64,000 nt of DNA from NCBI GenBank assembly GCA_023429135.1, contig JAEYWD010000032.1, positions 1-64,000 on the forward strand. Direction: 5' to 3'. A model generated the notes under the pieces. The model did no database searches. It saw only the letters and a list, made by a program, of their open reading frames with translations, and had not been told where the DNA came from. The translations under genes were made by a program, and so were the position numbers. This DNA is from Bacteroidota bacterium. GTDB taxonomy: Bacteria > Bacteroidota > Bacteroidia > Bacteroidales > JAAUTT01. This document shows positions 8,551 through 16,890 of this stretch, piece by piece (the first letter of the stretch is position 1; every line of letters begins with the position of its first letter).

Positions 8551-8596
8551 TATTGGCATTCATCTTACGACTTACGTCTAAATACTTACGACTGCT

Positions 8597-9346
8597 TTAT
8601 AAAACATATTCGATTTCTTTATACCCGAAGCGCAATATTTCGCTTTTATCGTTTTTAAAGATTAACTCTCCTGTAGGATCAACACCTTCGATGGAACCTG
8701 CAACTCTTTTTCCATTCAATTCAAAGATAGCGTACTTTTTATATCTGTAAAGCAAATTCAGATAATTCTCGTCAATTACTCCGAATTCCTTATCTTTTAA
8801 TAATCCATAACGGTACTCAAGAATATTGGTAAGCGTCTCTAGTATTTCATCCAGATCTTGTTTTGTTTTAGTAACTTTCAGGAGAGAAACCGGATTTGGC
8901 AGGTTCGAAGGAAAATCTTTCTGGTTCACATTCAGGCCCACACCAATAATTGAAGCTTTAATGTTATTTCTTTCAATGGTATGTTCAATTAGCAGGCCGG
9001 CTATTTTTTTGTCATTTACATAAATATCGTTCGGCCATTTTATTGACACATTGTCAGTATACAAACTTACAAGGTCGGCTACAGCCAGCGATATTACCTT
9101 TGAGATATAGAACTGGTCCGAAGCAGCAAGAAATTCGGGATATAAAACAAAGGAACATGTTAAATTCTTTCCGGCTTCGCTCTGCCATTTATTTTGTCCC
9201 TGGCCCCGACCTTTTGTCTGGGATTTAGCAATAATTACCGAGCCTTCAGGGAAACCACGGTTAATGTATTTGGCCGCAAGAATACTGTTGGTTGAATCAA
9301 CCTCGTCGAGCTGCACAATTTGCTTTTTCTTAAAAAGAGATCCCAT
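8597..9346 (-). CDS. birA: biotin--[acetyl-CoA-carboxylase] ligase
   Basis: This enzyme attaches biotin, via biotinyl-AMP, to the carrier lysine of biotin-dependent carboxylases. The 249-residue product is the class I (monofunctional) form: it starts directly at the catalytic domain (QLDEVDSTNS) with no N-terminal helix-turn-helix, so it should not be a repressor. Key motifs are TKGRGQGQNKW (biotinyl-AMP loop) and SIKWPNDIYV with KKIAGLLIE. I chose the ATG at 9346; the frame stays open well upstream to 9691, but that part reads through the divergent rsfS promoter region. It ends convergently with the SRPBCC gene. Confidence 0.93.
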   Translation of the reverse strand: MGSLFKKKQIVQLDEVDSTNSILAAKYINRGFPEGSVIIAKSQTKGRGQGQNKWQSEAGKNLTCSFVLYPEFLAASDQFYISKVISLAVADLVSLYTDNVSIKWPNDIYVNDKKIAGLLIEHTIERNNIKASIIGVGLNVNQKDFPSNLPNPVSLLKVTKTKQDLDEILETLTNILEYRYGLLKDKEFGVIDENYLNLLYRYKKYAIFELNGKRVAGSIEGVDPTGELIFKNDKSEILRFGYKEIEYVL

Positions 9347-9430
9347 AGGTATGTTGTTAAATATTATTATTAAACTTTCAGCCAGTTTGTCGTGTTTAAA
9401 TTGTTGCACGGTTTTTGACCTTAAAGCCTG

Positions 9431-9438
9431 CAAATTTA
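9431..9438 (-). promoter_or_regulatory. candidate birA promoter -7 box
   Basis: The minus strand reads TAAATTTG, an exact fit to the Bacteroidota -7 consensus TAnnTTTG. Transcription would start near 9424, giving a leader of about 78 nt. No well-spaced -33 TTTG is visible. Confidence 0.35.
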
Positions 9439-9474
9439 CTGATTTATCGCGGACAAAATGAATTGTAAAATTCA

Positions 9475-9483
9475 TTACATTTG
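9475..9483 (+). promoter_or_regulatory. candidate rsfS-operon promoter -7 box
   Basis: TTACATTTG includes an exact TAnnTTTG at 9476-9483. The same 9-mer occurs ahead of pssA and the GH32 gene. Start of transcription near 9490 would leave a leader of about 100 nt before the GTG of rsfS. Confidence 0.4.
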
Positions 9484-9588
9484 CGAAAAGTTGATTTCTT
9501 AGGGGTTTCCTTTTGAAATTGAGATAAATAAAAAAGTAATTTAGCCATTTCAATTGTTGTAGTACAAATTTATAAACAAAAATATAGA

Positions 9589-9969
9589 GTGAAGCAAAAG
9601 AAAAAAGCTGCGTCGGATAAAGTGATAGAATGTATTGTGAAGGGGATTCAGGAAAAAAAAGGTAAGGAAATTCTGAGTATTGATCTTTCAAAATTAGATA
9701 ATGCCGTTTGTAGATATTTTATTATTTGTCACGGCGATTCGAACACACAGGTAAACGCAATTGCACAATCCATAGAAAAAATGATGCAGGAGACCATGCA
9801 CGAAAAAGTATGGCATAGTCAGGGTTATGAAAATGCCCAGTGGATTTTGCTGGATTATTTTGACTACATGGTTCATATTTTCCAAAAAGATACAAGAGAA
9901 TTTTATAATTTAGAAAGTTTATGGGCCGATGGTCAAATTGAGCATTTTAATGAAATTTCTGTTAATTAA
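9589..9969 (+). CDS. rsfS: ribosomal silencing factor RsfS
   Basis: RsfS binds ribosomal protein L14 on the 50S subunit and blocks subunit joining in stationary phase. The 126-residue protein shows the family features GIQEKKGKEI, a conserved hydrophobic core around CRYFIICHGDSNTQV, and the C-terminal sequence REFYNLESLWAD. The start is GTG at 9589, directly followed by lysine codons. ftsH begins 18 bases later, an order (rsfS-ftsH-cdsA-psd) that looks like one operon tying ribosome control to membrane protein quality control and phospholipid synthesis. Confidence 0.93.
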   Translation: MKQKKKAASDKVIECIVKGIQEKKGKEILSIDLSKLDNAVCRYFIICHGDSNTQVNAIAQSIEKMMQETMHEKVWHSQGYENAQWILLDYFDYMVHIFQKDTREFYNLESLWADGQIEHFNEISVN

Positions 9970-9987
9970 AGATATATAGTATATAAG

Positions 9988-12045
9988 ATGGGTAATAAAA
10001 ATTCTAACAATAGTAACAATAAGGATAAGGGCAATTCCTCACAACCCCAGAACGGCGGAGGTTTGAATTCGGGCAATAAACCTAAATTCAATATTTACTG
10101 GATTTATATTCTTATCGGGTTATCATTCTTTGCTATTCAGTATTTAAGCATGAGCAGCAAACCGCTGAAAACAACGTTTACAGCATTTGAAAAAATGATG
10201 CTTGACAACGATGTAAAGAGGGTGGTGCTTATTAACAATCAACAAAAGGTAGAGATTTACATAAAGGACGAAAAGTTGAAAGATCCAAAATATAAAGCGC
10301 TCGATGATAACAGCTTTATGAATTCCGTGTCAAAATCAGGTCCTCATTATGTTTTCACCATTGGAACAACCGATGGTTTTGAAAAACAGATGAAAGAAAT
10401 TAATGACAAACTCGGTCCTAATAAAGTTGAATTAGAGTATGATTTCAGGAAGGATATATTCGGAGATTTGCTTGCGTGGGTGCTCCCTATTGTGATTATA
10501 GTCGCATTCTGGCTGTTTATTTTCAGGCGAATGAGCGGCGGAGCTGGGGGAGGTGCCGGGAATATTTTCAACGTTGGAAAATCCAGAGCTCAGATTTTCG
10601 ATAAGGAAACAACTGCCAAGATCGATTTTAAAGATGTTGCAGGTTTAGAAGAAGCAAAACTTGAAATTAAAGAGATAGTGGACTTCCTAAAGAAGCCCAA
10701 AAAATATACGGAGTTGGGAGGTAAGATTCCAAAGGGAGCCCTGCTTGTTGGCCCTCCGGGTACCGGTAAAACACTGCTTGCTAAAGCTGTGGCAGGCGAA
10801 GCGAATGTGCCTTTCTTCTCCATTTCGGGTTCCGACTTTGTCGAAATGTTTGTGGGTGTCGGTGCATCGCGTGTTCGTGATTTGTTTAAACAGGCAAAAG
10901 AAAAAGCGCCATGTATTATTTTCATCGACGAAATTGATGCCATTGGGCGTGCGCGTGGCCGCAACCCGAACTTCGGCGCAAATGACGAACGCGAAAATAC
11001 CCTGAACCAACTTTTAACCGAGATGGATGGTTTTGCCACAAACACAGGTGTTATTATTCTTGCAGCTACCAACCGGGCCGATATTCTCGACCGCGCTCTT
11101 TTACGTGCCGGACGTTTCGACCGCCAGATTCATGTGGAATTGCCCGATGTAAACGAACGTAAAGAGATTTTCCGTGTACATTTGCGTCCTATTAAATTTG
11201 AGAAGGACCTTGATATCGATTTTCTGTCGCGTCAAACTCCGGGTTTCTCTGGTGCCGATATTGCCAATGTTTGTAACGAGGCCGCTCTGATTGCTGCCCG
11301 TAAAGATAAGAAGCAGGTTGAAAAGCAGGATTTCCTCGATGCCATTGACCGTATAGTGGGTGGTTTGGAAAAGAAAAATAAAATTATTTCTCTTGCCGAA
11401 AAGAAAACCATTGCCTACCACGAAGCCGGCCATGCTACAATTAGTTGGATGCTTGAACATGCCAGTCCGTTGGTTAAAGTAACCATTATTCCCCGTGGTA
11501 AATCTCTCGGTGCTGCCTGGTATTTGCCCGAAGAACGGCAAATTACAACTACCGAGCAAATGATGGATGAGATGGTAGCCACTTTAGGAGGCCGTGCCGC
11601 TGAAGATCTTGTATTTGGCAAAATATCAACAGGAGCTTTGAACGATCTGGAACGTGTAACCAAGCAGGCTTATGCCATGGTTGCTTATTTCGGTATGAGC
11701 GATAAAATAGGCAATATAAGTTACTACGATTCCACTGGTCAATCGGAATACGCATTTACAAAGCCTTACAGCGATAAAACCTCCGAGACTATTGATAAAG
11801 AAGTAAACGAACTTATCGACAGGGCATACAATAAAGCTAAAGATGTTCTTCATGATTACCGCGATGGCCTTGAAAGGCTTGCAAAGCAACTGCTTGAAAA
11901 AGAAGTGATTTTCAGTGAGGATCTGGAAAGTATTTTTGGGAAAAGAAAATTTGCCATTCCTTCGCATGAAGATATTTCGAAGGTTCCAACTGCTGAAGAT
12001 GAGCCTGTTGAAACAAAAAGCGATAAAGATGAAGAGGCCGCTTAG
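9988..12045 (+). CDS. ftsH: ATP-dependent zinc metalloprotease FtsH
   Basis: FtsH is a membrane-anchored AAA+ protease that removes misassembled membrane proteins and controls short-lived regulators. The 685-residue protein begins with a hydrophilic Asn-rich stretch and a membrane segment at about residues 35-52. A periplasmic domain and a second membrane segment (about 160-180) follow. The AAA+ module has Walker A GPPGTGKT (255-262) and Walker B FIDEID (312-317), and the zinc site is HEAGH (H478, E479, H482). The acidic C-terminal tail is typical. It sits 18 bases after rsfS and 29 bases before cdsA. Confidence 0.98.
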   Translation: MGNKNSNNSNNKDKGNSSQPQNGGGLNSGNKPKFNIYWIYILIGLSFFAIQYLSMSSKPLKTTFTAFEKMMLDNDVKRVVLINNQQKVEIYIKDEKLKDPKYKALDDNSFMNSVSKSGPHYVFTIGTTDGFEKQMKEINDKLGPNKVELEYDFRKDIFGDLLAWVLPIVIIVAFWLFIFRRMSGGAGGGAGNIFNVGKSRAQIFDKETTAKIDFKDVAGLEEAKLEIKEIVDFLKKPKKYTELGGKIPKGALLVGPPGTGKTLLAKAVAGEANVPFFSISGSDFVEMFVGVGASRVRDLFKQAKEKAPCIIFIDEIDAIGRARGRNPNFGANDERENTLNQLLTEMDGFATNTGVIILAATNRADILDRALLRAGRFDRQIHVELPDVNERKEIFRVHLRPIKFEKDLDIDFLSRQTPGFSGADIANVCNEAALIAARKDKKQVEKQDFLDAIDRIVGGLEKKNKIISLAEKKTIAYHEAGHATISWMLEHASPLVKVTIIPRGKSLGAAWYLPEERQITTTEQMMDEMVATLGGRAAEDLVFGKISTGALNDLERVTKQAYAMVAYFGMSDKIGNISYYDSTGQSEYAFTKPYSDKTSETIDKEVNELIDRAYNKAKDVLHDYRDGLERLAKQLLEKEVIFSEDLESIFGKRKFAIPSHEDISKVPTAEDEPVETKSDKDEEAA

Positions 12046-12074
12046 GCTGATTTAAGAAAGTTTATATAAAAAGA

Positions 12075-12902
12075 GTGGTTTTGAATAAATTCTTTAAACG
12101 CGCCATCACTGGAGCCTTGTTTGTGGTGGTGCTTACTGGTTCTATATTCTGGCATCCGGTCACTTATGCGGCTCTGTTTTCATTGATTGTGGTACTTGGA
12201 CTTTGGGAATTTTACGGCCTTATTAAAATTAAGGATGTGCATCCTCAAAAGTATATTGGGGTTATAGCGGGTTTAGTTTTGTTTCTAGCAACTTTCCAAA
12301 GTGCCCAGAATTATTTGCATTCGGGTTTATATATTTTATTAATTCCTGCTGCTGCGGGAATTTTTCTTTTGGAGCTTTTCCGGAATAAACCCAATCCTTT
12401 TCACAATATAGCCTTTACAATTCTGGGTGTAATGTATATTGCGGTTCCATTTTCATTGTTGAATTCTTTGGTATATCCCGATTATATTACTTTGAAATAC
12501 AATCCTGAGATTCTGATAGGTTATTTTGTACTTATCTGGACAAGCGATACTGGCGCATATCTCACAGGAATTACCATTGGCAAACATCCTCTGTTTAAAC
12601 GCATTTCTCCTAAAAAATCGTGGGAAGGCTTTATCGGTGGAACTCTGCTGACTGTTGCCATGTCGGTGCTTGTATCCCGTTTTTCTCACGAAATAAATGT
12701 ATACCATTGGATAATAGTTGCCGTTTTAATTGCTATTTTTGGCGTTTTGGGCGATTTGGTGGAATCGATGCTTAAAAGAAGTCTCGATGTTAAGGATAGT
12801 GGTAATTTCCTGCCCGGTCACGGGGGTATTCTGGACCGTTTCGATTCACTTATCATCTCATCTCCTTTTGTTTTTACTTTTATTCAATTATTCACCAATT
12901 AA
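12075..12902 (+). CDS. cdsA: phosphatidate cytidylyltransferase
   Basis: CdsA makes CDP-diacylglycerol from phosphatidate and CTP, the branch point for phospholipids. The 275-residue protein is highly hydrophobic with about seven or eight membrane segments. It carries the complete CDP-diglyceride synthetase signature near the C-terminus: SMLKRSLDVKDSG followed by LPGHGGILDR. The frame opens with GTG at 12075; a TTG at 12081 is an alternative. The psd gene follows after 3 bases, so CDP-DAG synthesis and phosphatidylserine decarboxylation are encoded together; the linking enzyme, PssA, is at 35.2 kb. Confidence 0.95.
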   Translation: MVLNKFFKRAITGALFVVVLTGSIFWHPVTYAALFSLIVVLGLWEFYGLIKIKDVHPQKYIGVIAGLVLFLATFQSAQNYLHSGLYILLIPAAAGIFLLELFRNKPNPFHNIAFTILGVMYIAVPFSLLNSLVYPDYITLKYNPEILIGYFVLIWTSDTGAYLTGITIGKHPLFKRISPKKSWEGFIGGTLLTVAMSVLVSRFSHEINVYHWIIVAVLIAIFGVLGDLVESMLKRSLDVKDSGNFLPGHGGILDRFDSLIISSPFVFTFIQLFTN

Positions 12903-12905
12903 ACT

Positions 12906-13562
12906 ATGCGAATACACAAAGAAGGTCACCGGTTTATCATTGCAGTTTTGCTGATACTGGTTGTTTTTAACTCACTTATCTTCTTCTTTACAGGAATTAT
13001 CTGGCTTGTTTATGCTTGCAGTATTATTTCTCTTGTAGTTTTCTCACTGATTCTGTATTTCTTTCGGAATCCTTCGCGTGAAGTTGAGGAAGAGCATAAC
13101 ACGGTTTTTGCTCCTGCCGATGGTAAAGTAGTTGTAATTGAAGAAGTATTGGAAGAAGAGTATTTTAAGGATAAACGTATCCAGGTTTCTATATTTATGT
13201 CGCCTTTGAATGTGCATGTTAACCGGTATCCGGTAAGTGGTACGGTAAAATATTTCAAATATCACGAAGGCGATTACCTGGTAGCATGGCATCCTAAATC
13301 GTCATCACACAACGAACGCACAACTGTTGTTGTTGAAGCTAAAAAAGGCATTGAGCTTTTGGTTCGGCAGATTGCCGGTGCTATGGCACGTCGTATAGTT
13401 TGTTATGCTGTTGAAGGGGAAGAGGTTATGCAGGGAGAACAGATGGGTTTTATTAAATTCGGATCGAGGGTAGATATTTTCCTCCCTCTTAATGCCAAAA
13501 TTAAAGTAAAACTTAATGAAAATGTTCAAGGAAACCGCTCTGTTATTGCTCTTTTAGAATAA
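12906..13562 (+). CDS. psd: phosphatidylserine decarboxylase (short type)
   Basis: This pyruvoyl enzyme turns phosphatidylserine into phosphatidylethanolamine at the inner membrane. The 218-residue length matches the short Psd class of many bacteria, with two N-terminal membrane segments (about 10-55) and the conserved APADGKVV and MSPLNVHVNR motifs. The proenzyme is expected to cleave itself at the Gly-Ser of KFGSRVD (about residue 182), where Ser becomes the pyruvoyl group. It completes the cdsA-psd pair, and an AT-rich hairpin begins at its stop codon. Confidence 0.95.
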   Translation: MRIHKEGHRFIIAVLLILVVFNSLIFFFTGIIWLVYACSIISLVVFSLILYFFRNPSREVEEEHNTVFAPADGKVVVIEEVLEEEYFKDKRIQVSIFMSPLNVHVNRYPVSGTVKYFKYHEGDYLVAWHPKSSSHNERTTVVVEAKKGIELLVRQIAGAMARRIVCYAVEGEEVMQGEQMGFIKFGSRVDIFLPLNAKIKVKLNENVQGNRSVIALLE

Positions 13563-13585
13563 AAAAGATTTACAGGTCTTTTTTT
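13561..13585 (+). terminator. AT-rich terminator after psd
   Basis: AAAAAAGA (13561-13568) and TCTTTTTT (13577-13584) form an 8-bp, mostly A-T stem that runs into T residues directly after the psd stop codon. The stem is weak in GC, so the call is moderate. Confidence 0.45.
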
Positions 13586-13616
13586 ATTGCTTTTTTGTTT
13601 TTTTTTGATAAATTTG
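13586..13616 (+). promoter_or_regulatory. candidate promoter of the small Cys-repeat protein
   Basis: TAAATTTG (13609-13616) matches the Bacteroidota -7 consensus TAnnTTTG exactly. An ATTG word ends at 13589, 19 bases upstream, where the -33 TTTG element is expected. Transcription would start near 13623, 17 bases ahead of the ATG at 13640. Confidence 0.55.
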
Positions 13617-13639
13617 AGCAAACATTAAAACCGAAAAAT

Positions 13640-13897
13640 ATGAAGAAATTGATTTTAGGATTTGCGTTAACACTTTTCTTGGGAACAATGACTGTGTCGG
13701 CAAATTTCGATAATCCTCCAAAGGATAAAGAAGTTAAGAAAACTGAAGCAACAAAAACAACTGCTTCCGCTGATAAAAAGGAATGCACCCAGGCATCCGC
13801 TGATAAAAAAGCTTGTGGCGATAAAGCTACGGCCAGTGCAGATAAAGGTTGTTGCAGTTCCAAAACAACTGCGCAGCAGACTGCAAGCACAAAATAA
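13640..13897 (+). CDS. small secreted protein with three ASADK-x-C repeats
   Basis: I do not recognise a family. The 85-residue product has a signal peptide (MKKLILGFALTLFLGTMTVSA, about residues 1-21). The rest is hydrophilic and rich in Lys, Thr and Ala, with three imperfect repeats: ASADKKEC, ASADKKAC and ASADKGCC. The first two are seven to ten residues apart, and the last ends in a double Cys. Clustered Cys next to Lys on a secreted peptide could mean metal binding or disulfides, but nothing in the sequence proves it. The frame is open back to 13595, before the promoter box, so the ATG at 13640 is preferred. It has its own promoter-like box and a strong terminator, so it is a one-gene transcript. 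Confidence 0.8.
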   Translation: MKKLILGFALTLFLGTMTVSANFDNPPKDKEVKKTEATKTTASADKKECTQASADKKACGDKATASADKGCCSSKTTAQQTASTK

Positions 13898-13901
13898 AAT
13901 T

Positions 13902-13927
13902 AAGCCTCAGGAAACTGGGGCTTTTTT
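13902..13927 (+). terminator. terminator after the small Cys-repeat gene
   Basis: AAGCCTCAG (13902-13910) and CTGGGGCTT (13915-13923) pair over 9 bp (one G-T) around a GAAA tetraloop. T13922-T13927 follow. It begins 4 bases after the stop codon. Confidence 0.92.
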
Positions 13928-13929
13928 AT

Positions 13930-13937
13930 TAGATTTG
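13930..13937 (+). promoter_or_regulatory. candidate promoter -7 box of the flavodiiron gene
   Basis: TAGATTTG fits TAnnTTTG exactly and lies directly behind the preceding terminator. Transcription would start near 13944, 11 bases before the ATG at 13955. Confidence 0.45.
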
Positions 13938-13954
13938 CCTTTATTTTTTGGAGT

Positions 13955-15181
13955 ATGGAAGAGAACAGAATTTTAGAGGTAAAGAAAGATATTAGTTGGA
14001 TTGGAGTGCTGGATCCCGATTTGGTTACATTCGACATAGTAATGGAAACCAAATATGGTACTACCTATAATTCTTATTTTATTAATGCTGAAAAGAAGGC
14101 AATTGTAGAAACTGTAAAAAGACCATTTTGGAATACCTACCGCCAGAAAATTGAAAAGCTTACAAATCCTTCCGAGATCGAATATATCATTCTGAATCAT
14201 ACCGAGCCCGATCATTCCGGATCGTTGATTTATATGCTCGATTTTGCTCCCAATGCAACTGTAGTTGGGAGCGGTCAGGCATTAAACTATTTGCAGGATA
14301 TCACCGGTCGTTCCTTTAAATCGCTGAAGGTAAAAGATGGTGATACCCTCAGCTTGGGTAACAAAACGCTTAAATTTATCGGTGCGCCTAATCTTCACTG
14401 GCCTGATACAATTTACACCTATGTTGAGGAAGATAAAGTTTTGTTCACCTGCGATTCTTTCGGGGCACATTATTGTCACGGAGAAATGTTTGACGATAAG
14501 GTGGGCAATTACGACGAGTCGTTTAAATATTACTTTGATGTTATACTGAAACCATTCAGTAAGTTTATGATCAAAGCAATCGAAAAGATCCGTCCTCTTG
14601 AAATTGATAGCATTTGTACAGGTCATGGTCCAATTCTCCGTTCGAACTGGAAACACTTTGTTGACTATAGCGAAGAATTAGCTAATGAGTATCTCTGCAC
14701 AACAACCCAGAAAGAAAAGAAAGTGCTGGTTACCTATGTTTCAGCTTATGGATTTACCAAAGAAATGGCCGAAAAAATAGGTGAGGGCATATCATCTGTT
14801 GATGGTATGGTTGCCGAACTTGTCGACATAGAAAATATGTTGCTTGGCGATCTGGAAGAGAAACTCGTTGCTACAAATGCTGTAATTGTTGGTTCTCCAA
14901 CCATAAATCAGAATACGTTACTTCCCATATATAAATTATTTTCGGTTGTTAATCCTATCCGCGACCGCGGTAAGCTGGCTGCTGCTTTCGGATCGTACGG
15001 ATGGAGTGGCGAAGCTGTTGGAATTATTGAATCTAACCTGCGTGGTTTAAAGTTCAAGGTAATTCAGGAAGCTATCTCATCCAAGTTTTTCCCGCACGAG
15101 CAAAAAGCGCAGGATTTTATAAACTTTGGCAAGTGCTTCGCAGAGCAAATGGCACTCGCTAAAGTTGATGAAAAGGATTAG
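13955..15181 (+). CDS. flavodiiron protein (FprA-type)
   Basis: Flavodiiron proteins reduce O2 and/or NO at a non-heme diiron site with electrons from FMN, in the cytoplasm. The 408-residue protein has the minimal two-domain layout: a metallo-beta-lactamase-like domain with iron ligands H82-x-E84-x-D86-H87, H148 (LHWPD), D167 (TCDSFG) and the His of TGHGPIL (about 229), then a C-terminal flavodoxin domain from about residue 258 (VLVTYVSAYGFT). All expected ligands are present, so it should be active. No rubredoxin is next to it. With bd and caa3 oxidases also in the window, it points to an organism that meets changing oxygen. Confidence 0.95.
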   Translation: MEENRILEVKKDISWIGVLDPDLVTFDIVMETKYGTTYNSYFINAEKKAIVETVKRPFWNTYRQKIEKLTNPSEIEYIILNHTEPDHSGSLIYMLDFAPNATVVGSGQALNYLQDITGRSFKSLKVKDGDTLSLGNKTLKFIGAPNLHWPDTIYTYVEEDKVLFTCDSFGAHYCHGEMFDDKVGNYDESFKYYFDVILKPFSKFMIKAIEKIRPLEIDSICTGHGPILRSNWKHFVDYSEELANEYLCTTTQKEKKVLVTYVSAYGFTKEMAEKIGEGISSVDGMVAELVDIENMLLGDLEEKLVATNAVIVGSPTINQNTLLPIYKLFSVVNPIRDRGKLAAAFGSYGWSGEAVGIIESNLRGLKFKVIQEAISSKFFPHEQKAQDFINFGKCFAEQMALAKVDEKD

Positions 15182-15193
15182 ACGAAAGATTCT

Positions 15194-15808
15194 CTACATT
15201 TTTACAATTTTGCGCCCATGAAATTCCTTAGCAGGAATAATTTTTTGAAGATCAGTGAGATTTTCGTGGGTGACCCTTCCGGCAACCAGGATTGAAATTC
15301 GATCTGCAGCCTGTTGGATTAGCTTTCTCAAAATATCCTGTCCTTCCAAAGCTGTTTCTTTTGTTCCCGAGGTAAGTACCCGGGTTATTCCCATATTAAT
15401 GAGTTGTTCCAGGCCTTCAAAAGGATCAGCAAGCTCGTCAAAAGCCTTATGAAATACGGTTTGCATAGGTTGGGCCAGTTGTACAAGCTCTTTTGTTTTT
15501 TCAATATCAATTTTCCTGTCATTTGTAAGCAGGCCAAAGACTACTCCCTTAACCCCTAAGCGTTTGCAGATTCTAATGTCGGTTTTCATAATATCGAATT
15601 CCTGATCGGTGTAAACGAAATCACCTCCCCGGGGACGAATCATACAGGCAATGGGAATTTTTAAATCTGTGCAGCACATCTGGATGGTTCCGTAAGATGG
15701 AGTTGAGCCTCCTATGGCCAAATTCTCACACAATTCAATTCTAGTGGCTCCTGCGCCTTCTGCTTTCTTTGCTTCAGAATAATTTTCAATGCAAGCTTCT
15801 AAAATCAT
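15194..15808 (-). CDS. cutC: CutC-family protein, short form
   Basis: The TIM-barrel fold of CutC is recognisable from the start (LEACIENYSEAKKAEGAGA, then RIELCENLAIGG-TPSYG) and from MIRPRGGDF. The family was named for copper homeostasis in E. coli, but its enzymatic role is not settled. The product is 204 residues, about 40 fewer than the usual 240-250. It stops soon after EFHGRKIV, which lies near position 205 in longer homologues, so the last helix or strand of the barrel may be missing. It converges on the flavodiiron gene with only 12 bases between them and is divergent from the phosphatase-like gene. Confidence 0.85.
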   Translation of the reverse strand: MILEACIENYSEAKKAEGAGATRIELCENLAIGGSTPSYGTIQMCCTDLKIPIACMIRPRGGDFVYTDQEFDIMKTDIRICKRLGVKGVVFGLLTNDRKIDIEKTKELVQLAQPMQTVFHKAFDELADPFEGLEQLINMGITRVLTSGTKETALEGQDILRKLIQQAADRISILVAGRVTHENLTDLQKIIPAKEFHGRKIVKM

Positions 15809-15873
15809 GTAGCGTATTTTGATTCTTCAAAATTCGGTATAATTTTATAATTAAATGGGACAAATTTGAAAGA

Positions 15874-16830
15874 ATGCTGATGAAGTGTTGTAGAAAATTT
15901 TTGTTGGGTTTTGTCCTGGCCTTTTCTTTGATATTCTCCTGCAGCGATGAGCAGCCTCCTTCCCGGAAACTGTTAACCGAAAATGTAATTGTCGTGATAA
16001 TTGATGGTGCACGATATTCTGAAACCTGGGGAGATACAACAAAACAGATCATGCCTTACCTTCACAAAAGTTTATCGAAAATTGGAATTATAAATACCAG
16101 GTTTTTTAATAACGGACCCACTTATACTCTTGCCGGGCATGTAAGTGTTACAACCGGAATTTATCAGGAAATAGACAATACTGGTAAGGAGTTACCGAAA
16201 CGACCTTCGTACATTCAAAAATATAACTTCACAACATTAAGTGAGAAAGAGCATTCGTGGATAATTACAAGTAAAGACAAGCTTGAGGTTTTAAGTAATA
16301 CCCTTGATACTGCTTATCACAATAAATACAAGCCATCAGTAAATTGTGGTATTAGTGGGTTAGGCAGCGGCAACAGAGCTGATAGTATAACTTTTAAAAT
16401 TCTTCTGGAAACACTTTCCACCTATTATCCAAAACTTGTGTTGGTTAATTTTAGTGAACCTGATTATTTGGGGCACAGTAACGACTGGAATAAATACATT
16501 CAGTCGATAAAGAATACTGACCGGTTTGTTTATCGCATCTGGGAATTCATTCAATCCGACCCTTTTTACAAGGATAAAACTGCCCTGTTTGTCACGAACG
16601 ATCATGGCCGGCATCTTGATGGTGTTGCCGATGGTTTTGTTTCCCATGGCGATGGTTGTGACGGATGCCGACACCTGATGTTTTATGCCTTCGGACCGGA
16701 TTTTAAATCGGGTGTAACGCTTGAAAACAAAAGGGAGTTAATTGATATCCCCGCGACCATCTATAATATGCTAAAACTTGAAGATACTATAACGCAGGGA
16801 AAAGTAATGGATGAGCTTTTTAGGTATTAA
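15874..16830 (+). CDS. alkaline-phosphatase-superfamily lipoprotein
   Basis: The 318-residue protein has a lipoprotein signal ending at Cys23 (IFSC) and a core of the alkaline phosphatase / type I phosphodiesterase superfamily. D44 (VIIDGAR) and a Thr in PTYTLAGHV (82-90) are the likely first metal ligand and nucleophile. EPDYLGHS, NDHGRH and the final SHGDGCDGCRH supply the other metal ligands. It is therefore expected to be a surface or periplasmic phosphate or phosphodiester hydrolase, or a phospho-group transferase; the substrate is unknown. Its position before the membrane glycosyltransferase genes suggests work on a phosphorylated glycan or lipid, but that is inference. An alternative start is Met3 (15880). 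Confidence 0.75.
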   Translation: MLMKCCRKFLLGFVLAFSLIFSCSDEQPPSRKLLTENVIVVIIDGARYSETWGDTTKQIMPYLHKSLSKIGIINTRFFNNGPTYTLAGHVSVTTGIYQEIDNTGKELPKRPSYIQKYNFTTLSEKEHSWIITSKDKLEVLSNTLDTAYHNKYKPSVNCGISGLGSGNRADSITFKILLETLSTYYPKLVLVNFSEPDYLGHSNDWNKYIQSIKNTDRFVYRIWEFIQSDPFYKDKTALFVTNDHGRHLDGVADGFVSHGDGCDGCRHLMFYAFGPDFKSGVTLENKRELIDIPATIYNMLKLEDTITQGKVMDELFRY

Positions 16831-16890
16831 AGGGAAAGTTTGAAAACTAATCATTATTAATTTTTTATTTTTAGTGCAAATTGATAAAAG

